A DNA stretch of 64,000 nt. It comes from a virus. Positions 25,612-36,900 of this stretch are shown piece after piece (within the stretch, counting starts at the first letter, position 1; each line of letters opens with the position of its first letter). The DNA lies in the IMG/VR virus record IMGVR_UViG_3300027973_000030, positions 62,001 through 126,000 of that record. One strand, written 5' to 3'. The position numbers and the translations under genes are program-made. The notes under the pieces were generated by a model. It ran no database searches. It had not been told where the DNA came from and was given only the letters and a program-made list of their open reading frames with translations.

Positions 25612-27666
25612 TTACTCATTGTAAGGGTTAGGGTAGCCAAATGGGTATGCACTTTGAGCTGTTGGAGCCATATACTGAGCATTAATAGCTGCAGCATTAT
25701 TTGCATTCCTACGAGATCCAAAAGCATTAGGAAATTTTCTTTCCATTAACATATTAATTGTACCAGAATCTAATGATTTATCTGTTTTCAAACGAGCAGC
25801 ATAGTTTTCCATTTCTTGTAATGTAGCAGTATCAGTTAGACCTGCCTGACCAGTAACCATATTCATCCAACCATTTTTATCTTTCCACTTAATATACTTT
25901 CCTTGATTACTATCTTCTAAAGAGTAATAAGGATTAGTTTGATTAAGTACAGTTTGTTTACCAGCATTTTCATACTCGTTCATATCATACATATCTCTAT
26001 TTCTAAGATCCATTCTCATAGCATTACGATAAGCTTTGTCTTCTTGCTGACCGTTGTATACTAACTTATCTGCAGCATCAGCTCTATATGCCATTACCTT
26101 ATTCATAATATCTGTTTGTAAAGGACTAAACTGATTAGCTACTCCTACACTCATATTCTGATATTTACCTTGAGTATTACCAACTTGTTCAGCTCCTTGA
26201 GCATTTAAAGCATTGACTCTAGCAGAAAACTGTTGAGGATCCATTTGCTGCATGTAAGCAGCCATCATACTACGTTGTGATGCACCTTCAGCCAACTCTC
26301 TGTTAGGATCATAGAACGTAGGTTCTGGTATCATAGCATTAAGAGGAGCGGCATACGGTGTATAACGTTTAGAAGGAACCATAAACTGTTTACCAAAGAA
26401 CGGTCTTCTTCCACCTGGTGTTTCATCACCCCCACCTCCACCAGTTCCACCACCAGTAGGTATTTCATCATAAGTTATTTCAGCAGGAGGAGTTTCCCAT
26501 GATCTAATACACTTAGTAGGATCATTAGGATCTGGAGTATAATAATTCTTTTCTCCGTTAGGTCCATCTGGACAAGTTTTAGTCTCAGGTGTTCCAGGTA
26601 CTACATTTCCAGGAGCAGCCGGTGTATACTTTGGCATTTTACCATGAAGCATATCCCACAATCCTTTTTCTTTTTCTGGATCTGTAGCATCTTTAAAACC
26701 TTGCTTATTTAAGAAAGTATTGTAACAACCAGGTCTAGCTTTCATATCTGCTAGTGTATACTTAAGATTACCACAAGGTCCTCCACCTGTAGGACCACCT
26801 CTAGGAATATTATATCCTGGAGTTAATGATCCAGGTTTACCACCTGTAGTACTACCTGCTTTACCAGGAGTTATAATAATATCTTTACTATCTTTACCTG
26901 ACGTACCAGGTTTTCTCCAAATATTTGTATCACCTACTTTTTTATAACCTTCTTTTTCATATTTAGCAATCTCTTCCTTCTTAACTTTTTTAGGACTAGT
27001 AGTACCGCCACCTTGCATATAGTCTCCACCATCTTGATAGAAACCACCCATCTTAGCTAGTTGTTCTCCCATACCTTCAGGTAATATAGACTTAGCTACA
27101 TCAGGAATACCTTGAGGAAATCCTTTCATACCTTCTTGAACTAAAGCTAAACCACCTAACTTCTTTTCAAAGTTTTGAATCATCAAAGCTGCAGTGTTTT
27201 TAGACATCTTATCAGCATATGGATCGTCAAGGATTGCTTTATACTTGTTAACATCATATTGTTTAGCTAGTTCAGCAGGTGTGTATTTTTGTTTAGTCTC
27301 TGGAGACTTACCAAATTTACCTAGAACAGCACCACCAATACGTAACTTCTTAGTATCTGAATATATAAATGTACCTTCAGGAACTTTTAATGGTGTACCA
27401 CCTTGTGTATGTTTTTTACCACCGATGTTCATATGTTCATTATGACCATCGTTATTAAAGTCTCCATAAGCAGTCTCACCTTTCTCTGCTTCAATGTTAG
27501 CTTCATCTCTATCAACTGGTTGTAGAGTTGTGGATACTGAATCATATGGATTATTATTCATATCAGAGTAAACATTTCTCTGACCTAAATCTAAACCATA
27601 ATTACTTTGACCTCCATAAGCCATAGACTCTGGAGCACTTTTAATTCTTACTTTATATGTTTTCAT
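25612..27666 (-). CDS. GG-motif virion protein with Gly/Pro-rich middle
   Basis: 684 residues. The N-terminal part contains GDFNNDGHNEHMNIGGKKH (residues about 68-86), including a calcium-loop-like D69-N71-D73-G74 pattern, followed by HTQGGTPLKVPEGTFIYSDT, a block common in structural proteins of crAss-like phages. The middle (about 210-440) is low complexity, rich in Gly, Pro and Lys, with scattered Cys. The C-terminal 200 residues (from about FGKQFMVPSKRYTPY) are Asn/Gln/Met-rich and end without a membrane segment. Short GG-containing motifs (AYGG, KMGG, DGGDYMQGGG) recur and link it to the neighbouring 476-, 612- and 2,048-residue proteins. Likely a virion protein; role unknown. Confidence 0.75.
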   Translation of the reverse strand: MKTYKVRIKSAPESMAYGGQSNYGLDLGQRNVYSDMNNNPYDSVSTTLQPVDRDEANIEAEKGETAYGDFNNDGHNEHMNIGGKKHTQGGTPLKVPEGTFIYSDTKKLRIGGAVLGKFGKSPETKQKYTPAELAKQYDVNKYKAILDDPYADKMSKNTAALMIQNFEKKLGGLALVQEGMKGFPQGIPDVAKSILPEGMGEQLAKMGGFYQDGGDYMQGGGTTSPKKVKKEEIAKYEKEGYKKVGDTNIWRKPGTSGKDSKDIIITPGKAGSTTGGKPGSLTPGYNIPRGGPTGGGPCGNLKYTLADMKARPGCYNTFLNKQGFKDATDPEKEKGLWDMLHGKMPKYTPAAPGNVVPGTPETKTCPDGPNGEKNYYTPDPNDPTKCIRSWETPPAEITYDEIPTGGGTGGGGGDETPGGRRPFFGKQFMVPSKRYTPYAAPLNAMIPEPTFYDPNRELAEGASQRSMMAAYMQQMDPQQFSARVNALNAQGAEQVGNTQGKYQNMSVGVANQFSPLQTDIMNKVMAYRADAADKLVYNGQQEDKAYRNAMRMDLRNRDMYDMNEYENAGKQTVLNQTNPYYSLEDSNQGKYIKWKDKNGWMNMVTGQAGLTDTATLQEMENYAARLKTDKSLDSGTINMLMERKFPNAFGSRRNANNAAAINAQYMAPTAQSAYPFGYPNPYNE

Positions 27667-27687
27667 ATTCTTATAGATATTACAAAT

Positions 27688-29526
27688 TTATAGAAATTCT
27701 ACCTCACCACCTGAAGCTAGTATATGTTTTATTTCATCTTCAGTTAATTCATATACTCCGTCAGGTTCATATGATTTAGAATTAATAGACCCACCTTCAG
27801 CAAAAAGATTCATATCTTTTATTTTAGTATAAGCTTTTTTACCTTCCCACCTAGCAAATTCTTTAAAAAGCTTATCTTTTTCTGCAGGAGATAGATCACT
27901 TAACCTCTTATCTCCTCCCATATTTTTTACTATATCAGATGTAGAAGCATTAGGTGTATTACGATTACCACTCACCCATTGATTTCTAGCTTCAGATATA
28001 GTTAGACCTGAATAGTTAGGACCAAATAATAAATCTTTACCAGCTTGAATTCCTGTATTAAGATCTGGGAACCTACCTACATTTCCACCACTATCTTTAG
28101 CACCTTTAGTAGCTCCATATTTAGAAGTAAAATCTCCGTAATGAATGTTTAATGGATTGTTATGTGATAAAGCAACTTCATCACTATTGTCTGAACCTCT
28201 ATTAAAGCTTACATGAACATGATCAGTATGAGGATTATCTCCATTATATGGTCTCCAAGAATCAGATACAGATGGATTCCATATCTGCTTATTCCAGATA
28301 ATATATTTAACGTTCTTATCTTGAGCTTCTTTAATAAGCTTTTGAGCTATCTGAGTTCCTTGATCAACACCTAAGATACCAATATCTAAAGCATCACCAG
28401 TGTTATGATCACTTACCTTTTTTTGGTGAGCTTTATCTCCCCATATACCATAGTTCTTAACTCCTTGAAACTGAGAAGAAATCTCTTGCCAAGTTTGTTC
28501 AGCTATAGGATTAGCTCCACTACTTGCTGCTACTGGAGCAGAAGATTCATAAGCTTCACCTGTACTAACTGGATTAGTCAATGCTGCAGACAACTGAGTT
28601 TCTTCTATAGGCATAGTTAATGCATCAGGAATAACACCCCCACCATACTGAGCCATACGTGGTAAGAACTGACCTGTATACATTCCTTTATTTACAACAT
28701 ACTCATCAGGTCTAAACTCACCAAATCTACTACCACTAACTACATAGTCTCCACGATTACCTGACATTTCACTAGTAACTTCAGGAAATAATGAGTCTGT
28801 AGATGTTTGACGTCTCATATACTTATCAAAATCTTTCTTCTTTTTATATCCGTTAACTAACTGTGTACCAAGGTTTCCCCATGATACAAGTTGGTCCATA
28901 CCTTCAAAAGCTTTTTCTACAGGTTGTCCTATATTTTTATTATACCAACCAGCTGCTTGTGCAAGTTTACCAGGACCTTTAGCTTGTGCAGCTGCTGCAG
29001 TTTGTGGTGGTTGATAATTTTCTCCAGCAGGATCTGTATCAAAACCTTCATCATCCCACTCACTATGCCATTTTCTAGCAGGTTGTGGTGTAGTTATAGG
29101 TGCAGCTGGTTGAGCTGTACCCATTGGTTGAACTGCTGCAGGTAAAATATTATTAGATTGGCTAAATGGATTAATACTAGCAGCTTGCCCAGAAGCTGAT
29201 AAAGGTTTAAAACTTAAACTAGGAGCTTTAGGAGCTAATGATCTAAGAAGATTTACTCTATTATAATTAGGTGTTGTAAAGTTAGGCATTACAGACTTAG
29301 GTGTAGTCATACTAGTATTAAATGTATTAGTATTAAACTGTCCTTTAGAATCTAAAGCTTGTTTAAGTAAAGCAATACCACCAGGACTATTAGGATCTAT
29401 TTGCATACCATTGTATTGTACTGCACCATTAGACATACTTGTAGGCATACCAAACTGACTAGCTGGTAAACCATTAGTTCCAAATTGAGCTTTTGGCATG
29501 CTCCTACCTGTAATACGTATTTTCAT
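27688..29526 (-). CDS. Virion peptidoglycan hydrolase, M15-like peptidase plus second wall-active domain
   Basis: A 612-residue protein. Residues about 340-445 carry a zinc peptidase signature of the M15/ARB_07466 type: SDHNTGDALDIG (H374, D381) and HTDHVHVSF (H433, H436, H438), which would cut peptide cross-links in peptidoglycan. Residues about 450-580 (NNPLNIHYGD...GRFPDLNTGIQAGKDLL...ISEARNQWVSG) look like a phage-associated lysozyme- or glucosaminidase-like domain, less certain. The N-terminal third is low complexity and Pro/Gln/Ala-rich. The last residues (YELTEDEIKHILASGGEVEFL) resemble the ending of the next gene's product. There is no signal peptide, consistent with delivery inside the virion. 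The gene overlaps its upstream neighbour by one base. Confidence 0.8.
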   Translation of the reverse strand: MKIRITGRSMPKAQFGTNGLPASQFGMPTSMSNGAVQYNGMQIDPNSPGGIALLKQALDSKGQFNTNTFNTSMTTPKSVMPNFTTPNYNRVNLLRSLAPKAPSLSFKPLSASGQAASINPFSQSNNILPAAVQPMGTAQPAAPITTPQPARKWHSEWDDEGFDTDPAGENYQPPQTAAAAQAKGPGKLAQAAGWYNKNIGQPVEKAFEGMDQLVSWGNLGTQLVNGYKKKKDFDKYMRRQTSTDSLFPEVTSEMSGNRGDYVVSGSRFGEFRPDEYVVNKGMYTGQFLPRMAQYGGGVIPDALTMPIEETQLSAALTNPVSTGEAYESSAPVAASSGANPIAEQTWQEISSQFQGVKNYGIWGDKAHQKKVSDHNTGDALDIGILGVDQGTQIAQKLIKEAQDKNVKYIIWNKQIWNPSVSDSWRPYNGDNPHTDHVHVSFNRGSDNSDEVALSHNNPLNIHYGDFTSKYGATKGAKDSGGNVGRFPDLNTGIQAGKDLLFGPNYSGLTISEARNQWVSGNRNTPNASTSDIVKNMGGDKRLSDLSPAEKDKLFKEFARWEGKKAYTKIKDMNLFAEGGSINSKSYEPDGVYELTEDEIKHILASGGEVEFL

Positions 29527-30956
29527 TAGTCAATAATTTCAAAATTATAACCACCTTGTTTTAACATTTGTAATTCTTCTGGCGTAACATCAAGTACATC
29601 ACCTTCTACTGGACCACCCATTTGCTTAGCAAAGTTCTTAGCAAAGTTAGCTTTTTTCCTCATAGCAGGACTATACTTTCCTTTAGGAGCGTTAAGTATA
29701 GTAGATGCAGCTTGTTGTACTCCCATGCCCATACGAGTTGCTTGAGCTTTAAATGTACCTTTCTTAGCAGGATCTAGATGTATACCACCATATGCCATTT
29801 CTCCATATTGAGGAATATATGTATCACTATCTGTTATCATAGAACCACCCACTTGATACCACGCATTACCACTAAATGTAGAACCACCATTCTTTCTTGT
29901 AGGAGCAACTGCTAATGACTTTTGCATAGCTTTACTAAACTGCATGTCATCCGCTACCTTTGTCATACGACTAAGATCTGTTTTGCTACTTCCAGGATGT
30001 GGATTAGTCATAATACAAGAAAATGTACCATCTCCATTACTATATTTAGTATAACCTGGAGGACAATCAAAACCACCTGGTCTAGGTATAGAACCTGCTG
30101 TGTTTGATACAGGGTAACCTGTTACATAATCTTTGTGATAAGCTGAAGGATACTTTTCAGCATCTGCAGCATTTTGTTCAAGTATAGAATTATAATCAGG
30201 TTGACCACCTTGTTGATAGTTAGCACCTGGCATTTCATTTTCTGGTTCTTGTTGTTCACCATACTGCATATAATCAGCTACAGTATTAAGATAGTCATCA
30301 GCTAATGTAATCTTAGAAGCAACCCAAGGATCAACTTCTGTATCAGCACTATTAATAAACTTTTGTAAACGAGATAACTTATCATGCATAGCAGCTATTT
30401 GACCCATAGCCATACCTGCATTACTTTCACCACCGTCTGCCATCTCACTCATTGGATTATAATGTCCACCATATCCCATATTACTTAAGATCTTAGCTTG
30501 TACATAATCAGGTAGTGCATCAAAACCTGCATTGTTAGTACCACCGTTACCATACACTCCACCATATGCAGCTTCTTGTGCACGAATCTTTGATTCTTGT
30601 TCTAGCATTTCTTTAGTGGGTTTTTTACCAGAACCTTTATTAGCTCTAATATTATCCCATAAACCACGTTTAGAATAAGAACCATCAGCTCTACGTATCA
30701 TTCCACCATCAACAAACATACCTGTAGTATATCCACCATATGCCATAGCAGCTTGTTCCATATCAGGTTGCTCTTGTTGTTGAGCACTACCTTGTTGTAA
30801 AGTCTGCATCATCTGTTGAATAGCTTGCTGTTGTTGTTCAGCGGGCATCTGTTGTAGCTTCTGCATTAACTGTTTAGGATCAATCTTATTCATCTGAGCA
30901 TACTGTTGAATAATCTGCATGATCTGAGCTTGTTGCCCACCTTGTTGAAAGTACAT
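29526..30956 (-). CDS. GG-motif virion protein, Gln-rich
   Basis: A 476-residue protein with a Gln/Met-rich N-terminus (about residues 1-70, probably coiled coil) and about a dozen short GG motifs (MAYGG, FVDGG, MADGG, QVGG, KQMGG, LKQGG). Residues about 388-440 hold IHLDPAKKGTFKAQA followed by GMGVQQAA and a Lys-rich segment, a small block that I recognise from large phage structural proteins. It ends VTPEELQMLKQGGYNFEIID, similar in pattern to the end of the 612-residue protein. Stop and start overlap with the following gene by one base, so the two are translationally coupled. No catalytic residues were seen; a virion scaffold or cargo role is inferred from context. Confidence 0.75.
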   Translation of the reverse strand: MYFQQGGQQAQIMQIIQQYAQMNKIDPKQLMQKLQQMPAEQQQQAIQQMMQTLQQGSAQQQEQPDMEQAAMAYGGYTTGMFVDGGMIRRADGSYSKRGLWDNIRANKGSGKKPTKEMLEQESKIRAQEAAYGGVYGNGGTNNAGFDALPDYVQAKILSNMGYGGHYNPMSEMADGGESNAGMAMGQIAAMHDKLSRLQKFINSADTEVDPWVASKITLADDYLNTVADYMQYGEQQEPENEMPGANYQQGGQPDYNSILEQNAADAEKYPSAYHKDYVTGYPVSNTAGSIPRPGGFDCPPGYTKYSNGDGTFSCIMTNPHPGSSKTDLSRMTKVADDMQFSKAMQKSLAVAPTRKNGGSTFSGNAWYQVGGSMITDSDTYIPQYGEMAYGGIHLDPAKKGTFKAQATRMGMGVQQAASTILNAPKGKYSPAMRKKANFAKNFAKQMGGPVEGDVLDVTPEELQMLKQGGYNFEIID

Positions 30957-30960
30957 AATG

Positions 30961-33900
30961 TTATTTTTTATAAGTTACTTTTATACTGTGTTTCTTTTCT
31001 AAATATTGTTTACCTAAAGCTACACCACCCATTTGTTTTTTAGGAGTAAAGTTTGGATTCTTAGAATTAAATGGTTGGTAATCATTAGTATTCCAAATAC
31101 GACCATACCAAGTATCATTATAATCACTATTAGGTACACCAGGAGCTGGGTTATTTATATTTCTATAATACCAATCTCTTCCTTTATTCATTAGAACTCT
31201 TCTTTGGTTTTCTGGAAGTTTACCTATTGTACCATCATACTCTTGATCAAATGAATATGGTGCATTTTTTCTACCTGCCCACTTACCATGTGCATCTAAT
31301 TTAGATCCATCATTCTCTCTATAGTATTCTTGTAAAGCAAACGCTCTAGGATCTTTAGTTATTTTATTATTAGCTTTATCCCACCCTGCATTAAATATAA
31401 AGTCCATAGCTTCACCAGCTTCCATAGCACTTGCGTTTGGTAATATTTTTTGTACTTCAGGATATATTTTATCCATAAGTATTGTTTTATACTTAGGGTC
31501 TCTATAATCAGGATTACCATTTGTACCATCTAAAGGTGCACTACCTGAACCTCCTCTTAATACTTCATATTGTAATATTTTATTAGCTTGATGTCTAACA
31601 CTATCTGTTTTACTAACTTGTCCTGCCATTTGATATGGTGGTATAGTACCGCCATCTTCCCAAGTCTTTCTAGCAAATGCTCTAAAGAATGGATTACCAG
31701 CTAAGTTACTTTTATGTCTAGCATAGAAAGCAGCTTTTCTTTTAGGATCATTAGGATGCTGTCCTAATTTAGAATCACCAAAGTATTTAACAGTTCCATC
31801 AGGTCCTGTCACTTTATGTGTCTTACCTTTTCTATCATGACTTCTAGTTACTACATATCCTCCACCTTTCATTTTATTTTTACTAGCAGTAAGTTTATCA
31901 TATTCTTTATCAGCTAATATTTGAAACTCTTCTCTCAATTTAGGTTCAATAATAGAATGAGCTTCATACTCTTGAGTACCTGGAGCATAATAGTTTTTAT
32001 CATACGCACTTTTCCATGAGTCTGCATTAAATATATCACTTAAACTCATATTCTTTAATGTGTTTAAGTAATCATTACCTATGTGTGATTTAATAAATCC
32101 TAGGTTACCTTTTTTATTTAATTGTACTTTATGAGCTAGTTCACTAATAAGTGAATCACCACGATAATCACTTTCAGGATTATGTATTTGTAAAGTGTCA
32201 CTGAAAGGAGTAACTCTAAGCATAGGTCTATCTTGCTTATCAAGCATCTTTATATCATGACCTTTATATTTAGTATACATCTGTTCTCCTGCAAGATAAG
32301 AAGACATAGGACTATTTACAGGTGACTCACGATCTTGCCAATCTTCAGCTTCTTTCCTCCATCTATCAAAATAAGCTTTAGCTGTAGGGTTTCTATGTCC
32401 ATAAACAGTTACTTCTGGAAGAGTATATCCACCAGTTTGCATCATAGGATATTCATCCACATGCTCAGCTTCACCAAAAGAATAATCTTTACCTGGATAC
32501 ATCATTTGCTTTTTACCATTAGAACCTATACCTAATACAGGATAGTTAACACCTTGCATAGTAATGTCTGATCCTGGTATACGTGTAACCTCACCTGGGT
32601 GAGCCCACTGACCCATTGGATCTACCACTGGACCACCTTGTGCATAATATCCTTTTTTCTTAAGTGCCTTTATAATACGATCATAGTCAATCTGATTAAC
32701 ATCCGGCTTACCTAATACTTCTTTATCTTTAGGGTTAGCTTTCATATAGTTAGTACGGATCTGCTTATGAGTAATAATACTATTTAAAGGTATCTTATTC
32801 TTCTTAATAATAGGACCAGCGTATTCTACAAATGAGTTAATCTGTTTGTCTGTAAGACGAGTCTTATCAGTATCACCTTGGAATTCTATACCTACACCAA
32901 AGTCATTTACATTATCTCTACCATTCATCATTGACTTACCAGCATGGAAAGTAACTTGATCTGGACGAGCGTAATTATAACGTGTACCATCAAAGTCAAT
33001 CACTACGTGTGAAGACTCACCAGGATTACTAAATTGTTTAGCAACACCTTGCATAGCTTTAGACATTCCTTTACTTACACCTGTAGTATCTGAGTATCCT
33101 GTATGGTGAAGAATAATAGCTTTCTGTTCATTAGTTAATGAGTGCCCCTTTTTAAAAGACTCATCATTCTTAGTCCTAATGTTAGGAGTATTCATTGGTA
33201 CATCTCTAAACTGAGTTTGTGGTGCCGCCTCGTTAGTACCTCTAGTATAATTACCTGGTTTTAAATATAAAAACGCAGAACCACTTGTATTTTCACCTTG
33301 ATAATCTTTAAGTTGTTGAGCTGTAATCTTTTGATTTTTATTTCTAAGACCCATAGCATAACTACCATTATCAAGCGTTATAGCTTCTACATATGGATTG
33401 TCACCTTTAATTTGTTTAAACGCTCTACGTATATCTTCTGCTGAACCTGATACTAAGAACTGTTCACCTTTAGGAGTTTTAAAAATAACACGTCCTCCAG
33501 TAATCTGACCAAATGATTTAGTGTCTCTATTCCCTTTAGGTATTAATAGATTTAAACTACCTTCAGTCATCTTACCATCATCACCCATTACTTTTACAAC
33601 AGGACTAAGATGTTTATTAGAAGCTTTAGCTTTTGAGTCTTTAAGTTTCATAGAGCCGTCAGCTTCATCTATAAAGTCAACAATCTTATTACCAAATGTT
33701 TTAGTAATTCTATAATCAGTATTTACAAAATCTGCCTTATTACCAACTTTGATTTTACCAGCTGCATCTACACCAATATAAGTTGAGTTGTTAGCATCTT
33801 TAGCATTTTTAGCAAAGTAGTCTTTAGCTTTCTCAAATGATTGGAATGTAGTAATATCTGCTGCTTCTGTATCAATATCTTTATATTCATCTCTATTACG

Positions 33901-36900
33901 TGTATCCCAATTAGTTTGATTAAGATCGATCATAGCTGGAATAACATAACGATTTTTATCTATGTTTATAGTATCTCCTGTAGATATAGCTGGTCTACCT
34001 ACAGTAGGAATATTAAACTTAGTTTTAGTTTCTTGTAGATTATCATTATTTTTAAGATCTTGTCTTTTAAAATAATTCTCTACAATTTTTCCATTATCAG
34101 GTGAAACAAATTTAGCTAAATTAACTAAACCCTTTTTAGCACTTGCTGTTACATCTTTAGTAATAGCTATTGCACCTTCTGGTGAAAGACCTGATGGTGC
34201 CATAGTCATCTTAGAAAAATCTAAAGGTGACCTGTTAACTGCATCTTCAAAATCATTATACAAGTCTTCATACCAAGTTGTTTTTTTAATATCAGCTGCA
34301 CTTTGTTTTTTAGTTTCTACAACTGGTTTATTAGCTGGAATAACAACTGGTATATTTTCTTTAGTATATGGTCCTAATTTATTTGGATTCTGTCTAAGGA
34401 AAGCAAATGGATCAGCAGGATTATAATTACCAAATGTAGTGTTACTATTAAAAGGTACAGGTGTATTTACTGGTGGTGCAACAACTGGAGGATTTTGTAC
34501 TCCAGAACTCATAAAAGAATATGGATCAAACTTTGGAATATTAATCTGTGGTGTTGGAGCAGTAGCAGCAACTGGTTGTACAACAGGAGGTGGTGTATTA
34601 ACAGCAGCTTTTGCTGGAGTTAATGGCATTGGTATAACCATCTTAGGTTTTAAAGAAAACTTATCATATACCACTTTAGGTTGTAATGACAAATTAACTT
34701 TAGTCTTAGGTACTTCCTGATCCATAAATGCAGGTCTGTACAAAGGTTGTGTATTACGCACAGGTGCAGCTTGACGCTGTTCCATTTGCATCATCTTCTC
34801 TACAGCTATAGGAGCCTGAGTTTGTTCATACTCTTTTTCTAATAAGTCGTCATTCTCACGAAGCTTATTAAGAAGTTCTGTATTCTTAGCAGCAGAATAG
34901 TTATAGTCTTCTACACCATACTTTTCAGCAAGACCTTTTCTAAATGCTTTATTACCTGAGTATCCTTTAGTAGCTAAATAGTCTACAATACTTGGACCTT
35001 TATATTCTGTACCGTCTTGAGCAAATACTTGAAACATATTATTCTCACCACCATACTTTTGTTCTTTAGCACCTATTGCAGCTGCTCCAACTCCTACAGC
35101 TCCAGGTACAACATAAGATTTATTTAATGCATCTAATAATCTTTTACGTGCCGGATATGATTTATCCTTTCCATATTTAGTAGCAATTTCATTTACATAA
35201 TCAGCTACATCAGAGTAACGTCTTGCATAACTATTTACATTATCATCTTGAGAAATTTTCTTTAAAAAGTCATGAAGATTTTTTGAACTTATTTGCTGTC
35301 CTCTTTTAATTCCTTCTGACTCTTCAATATGATCTAATAATTCTAAATTTCTAACTTGTTGTTCTGATGGTCTATTAAGATATTGAATATTATCAGCTTT
35401 TTTACCAATACCAGCAATATTTCTTTGAAACCAATTTCCTAGTTTAATTGTTGGATATCCTTTGTAATTAGGTTCAGTATTAGAAACCTGAGAAAATGCA
35501 TGTTTTATTTCATGATCTAATGTAGCTAAGCCTTCATCTCTAGGTACATTATCACCTACTACTACTTTTGGATTTATAGATTGTTTTCCAAATATTTGTT
35601 TACCAATAACATTTGGCGTATATTCTTTTGAATAATAACCTGCTGCACTATTACCAATTGGTGCTGTTATAACATCTGTTCTTTTAAATCTTTCACTAAT
35701 TTTAGCTACATCTGCTTTTACTTGTTCTGCAGTTTCTCCACTAGCAGCCATCCTTCTTTTTAAATACTCATCACTATTTATCCAATCATTTTCTCTTTTA
35801 GCCATTTTATCAATCTCAAATTTAGCTATTTGATTTTTAGGTTCCAGTTCATTTCTCATCACATTACCTTCTGCTATAGATAAGTTTGGTCTAGTTAAAT
35901 CTATTGGTAATCCACTAACATTTCCACTTAGATCTGGAACTTTACTAAATTCTGGAGTTGGTTGTTTAACTTGTTTATATCCTTGTAACCAATCTTTCTG
36001 TAATATTCTACCTTGATCTACAGGAATATCTTCACGAGCTATTTGACTCCAATCAGATCTATATCTTTTACCCCAACTACTAGCATCTCTAGGAACTTCA
36101 GCAATAAAACCATCACCGTAATTATCAGCTACATTAAACTTAGGACTATAATAAGCTTTACTAAATTGTTTAGCTACATTAAAGTTTCCATCCATTATAG
36201 GTTGAACATCTTGTTTAGCTCTAAAAACACCAGATGCTAAAGCATCTTCCATTCCTTCTTTACCTAACCCTCTATACATTACATTATCAGGTAGATTATT
36301 CTGATAAGAAAAAGGATTAACTTTGTATGCATTAGATAGTATCCCAGATTCTTTAGATGCATTTACAGCAGCTCTTACTCCCGGTGCTGCTTCTGCAGCA
36401 AAAGGCATCATATCAAGAGCAGTAACTCCTGTTTCTAGAGCTGCATTTCCTACATTACCCCATGAAGGATTTTGGTAAGCTTTTTTTATAGAACTAGCAA
36501 CATTAGGAATGTTTTTAGCACCTTCGTATGCAAAACCAGCATTAATAAAATTAGTTCCAGTAAGTCCAGCTACACCCGCAATAGGTGCATTAAGACCTGC
36601 TAATACTGACGGTAAAGCTGATGCACCTGCTGCACCTGCAAGAATGATAGGTACTGTTTTAACAAACTGATTAGCTGCTATAGCACCAGCTGCTGAGTTA
36701 TTTCCGCTAGGAGTAAATGATCCAAACGTTTGAGCAAGTTCAGAGTTAGCCATAGCTTCTTGTCTCTGTGCTTCTAAACGTCTTTGTCTATCTGCCTCTC
36801 TACTTGCAGGAGTACTTCTATCTTGTGAGATATAAGTTCTATTATTAAATTCTCTTTCTAAAAGTTCTTTTTGTTCTCTTTCCTTTTTGTTTTTAAGAAA

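Noticed and set aside
34439-34720. 93-codon plus-strand open frame with Gly/Thr-rich product
   Set aside because: Antisense shadow of a Pro/Val/Thr-rich linker in the 2,048-residue protein; composition explained by the opposite strand.
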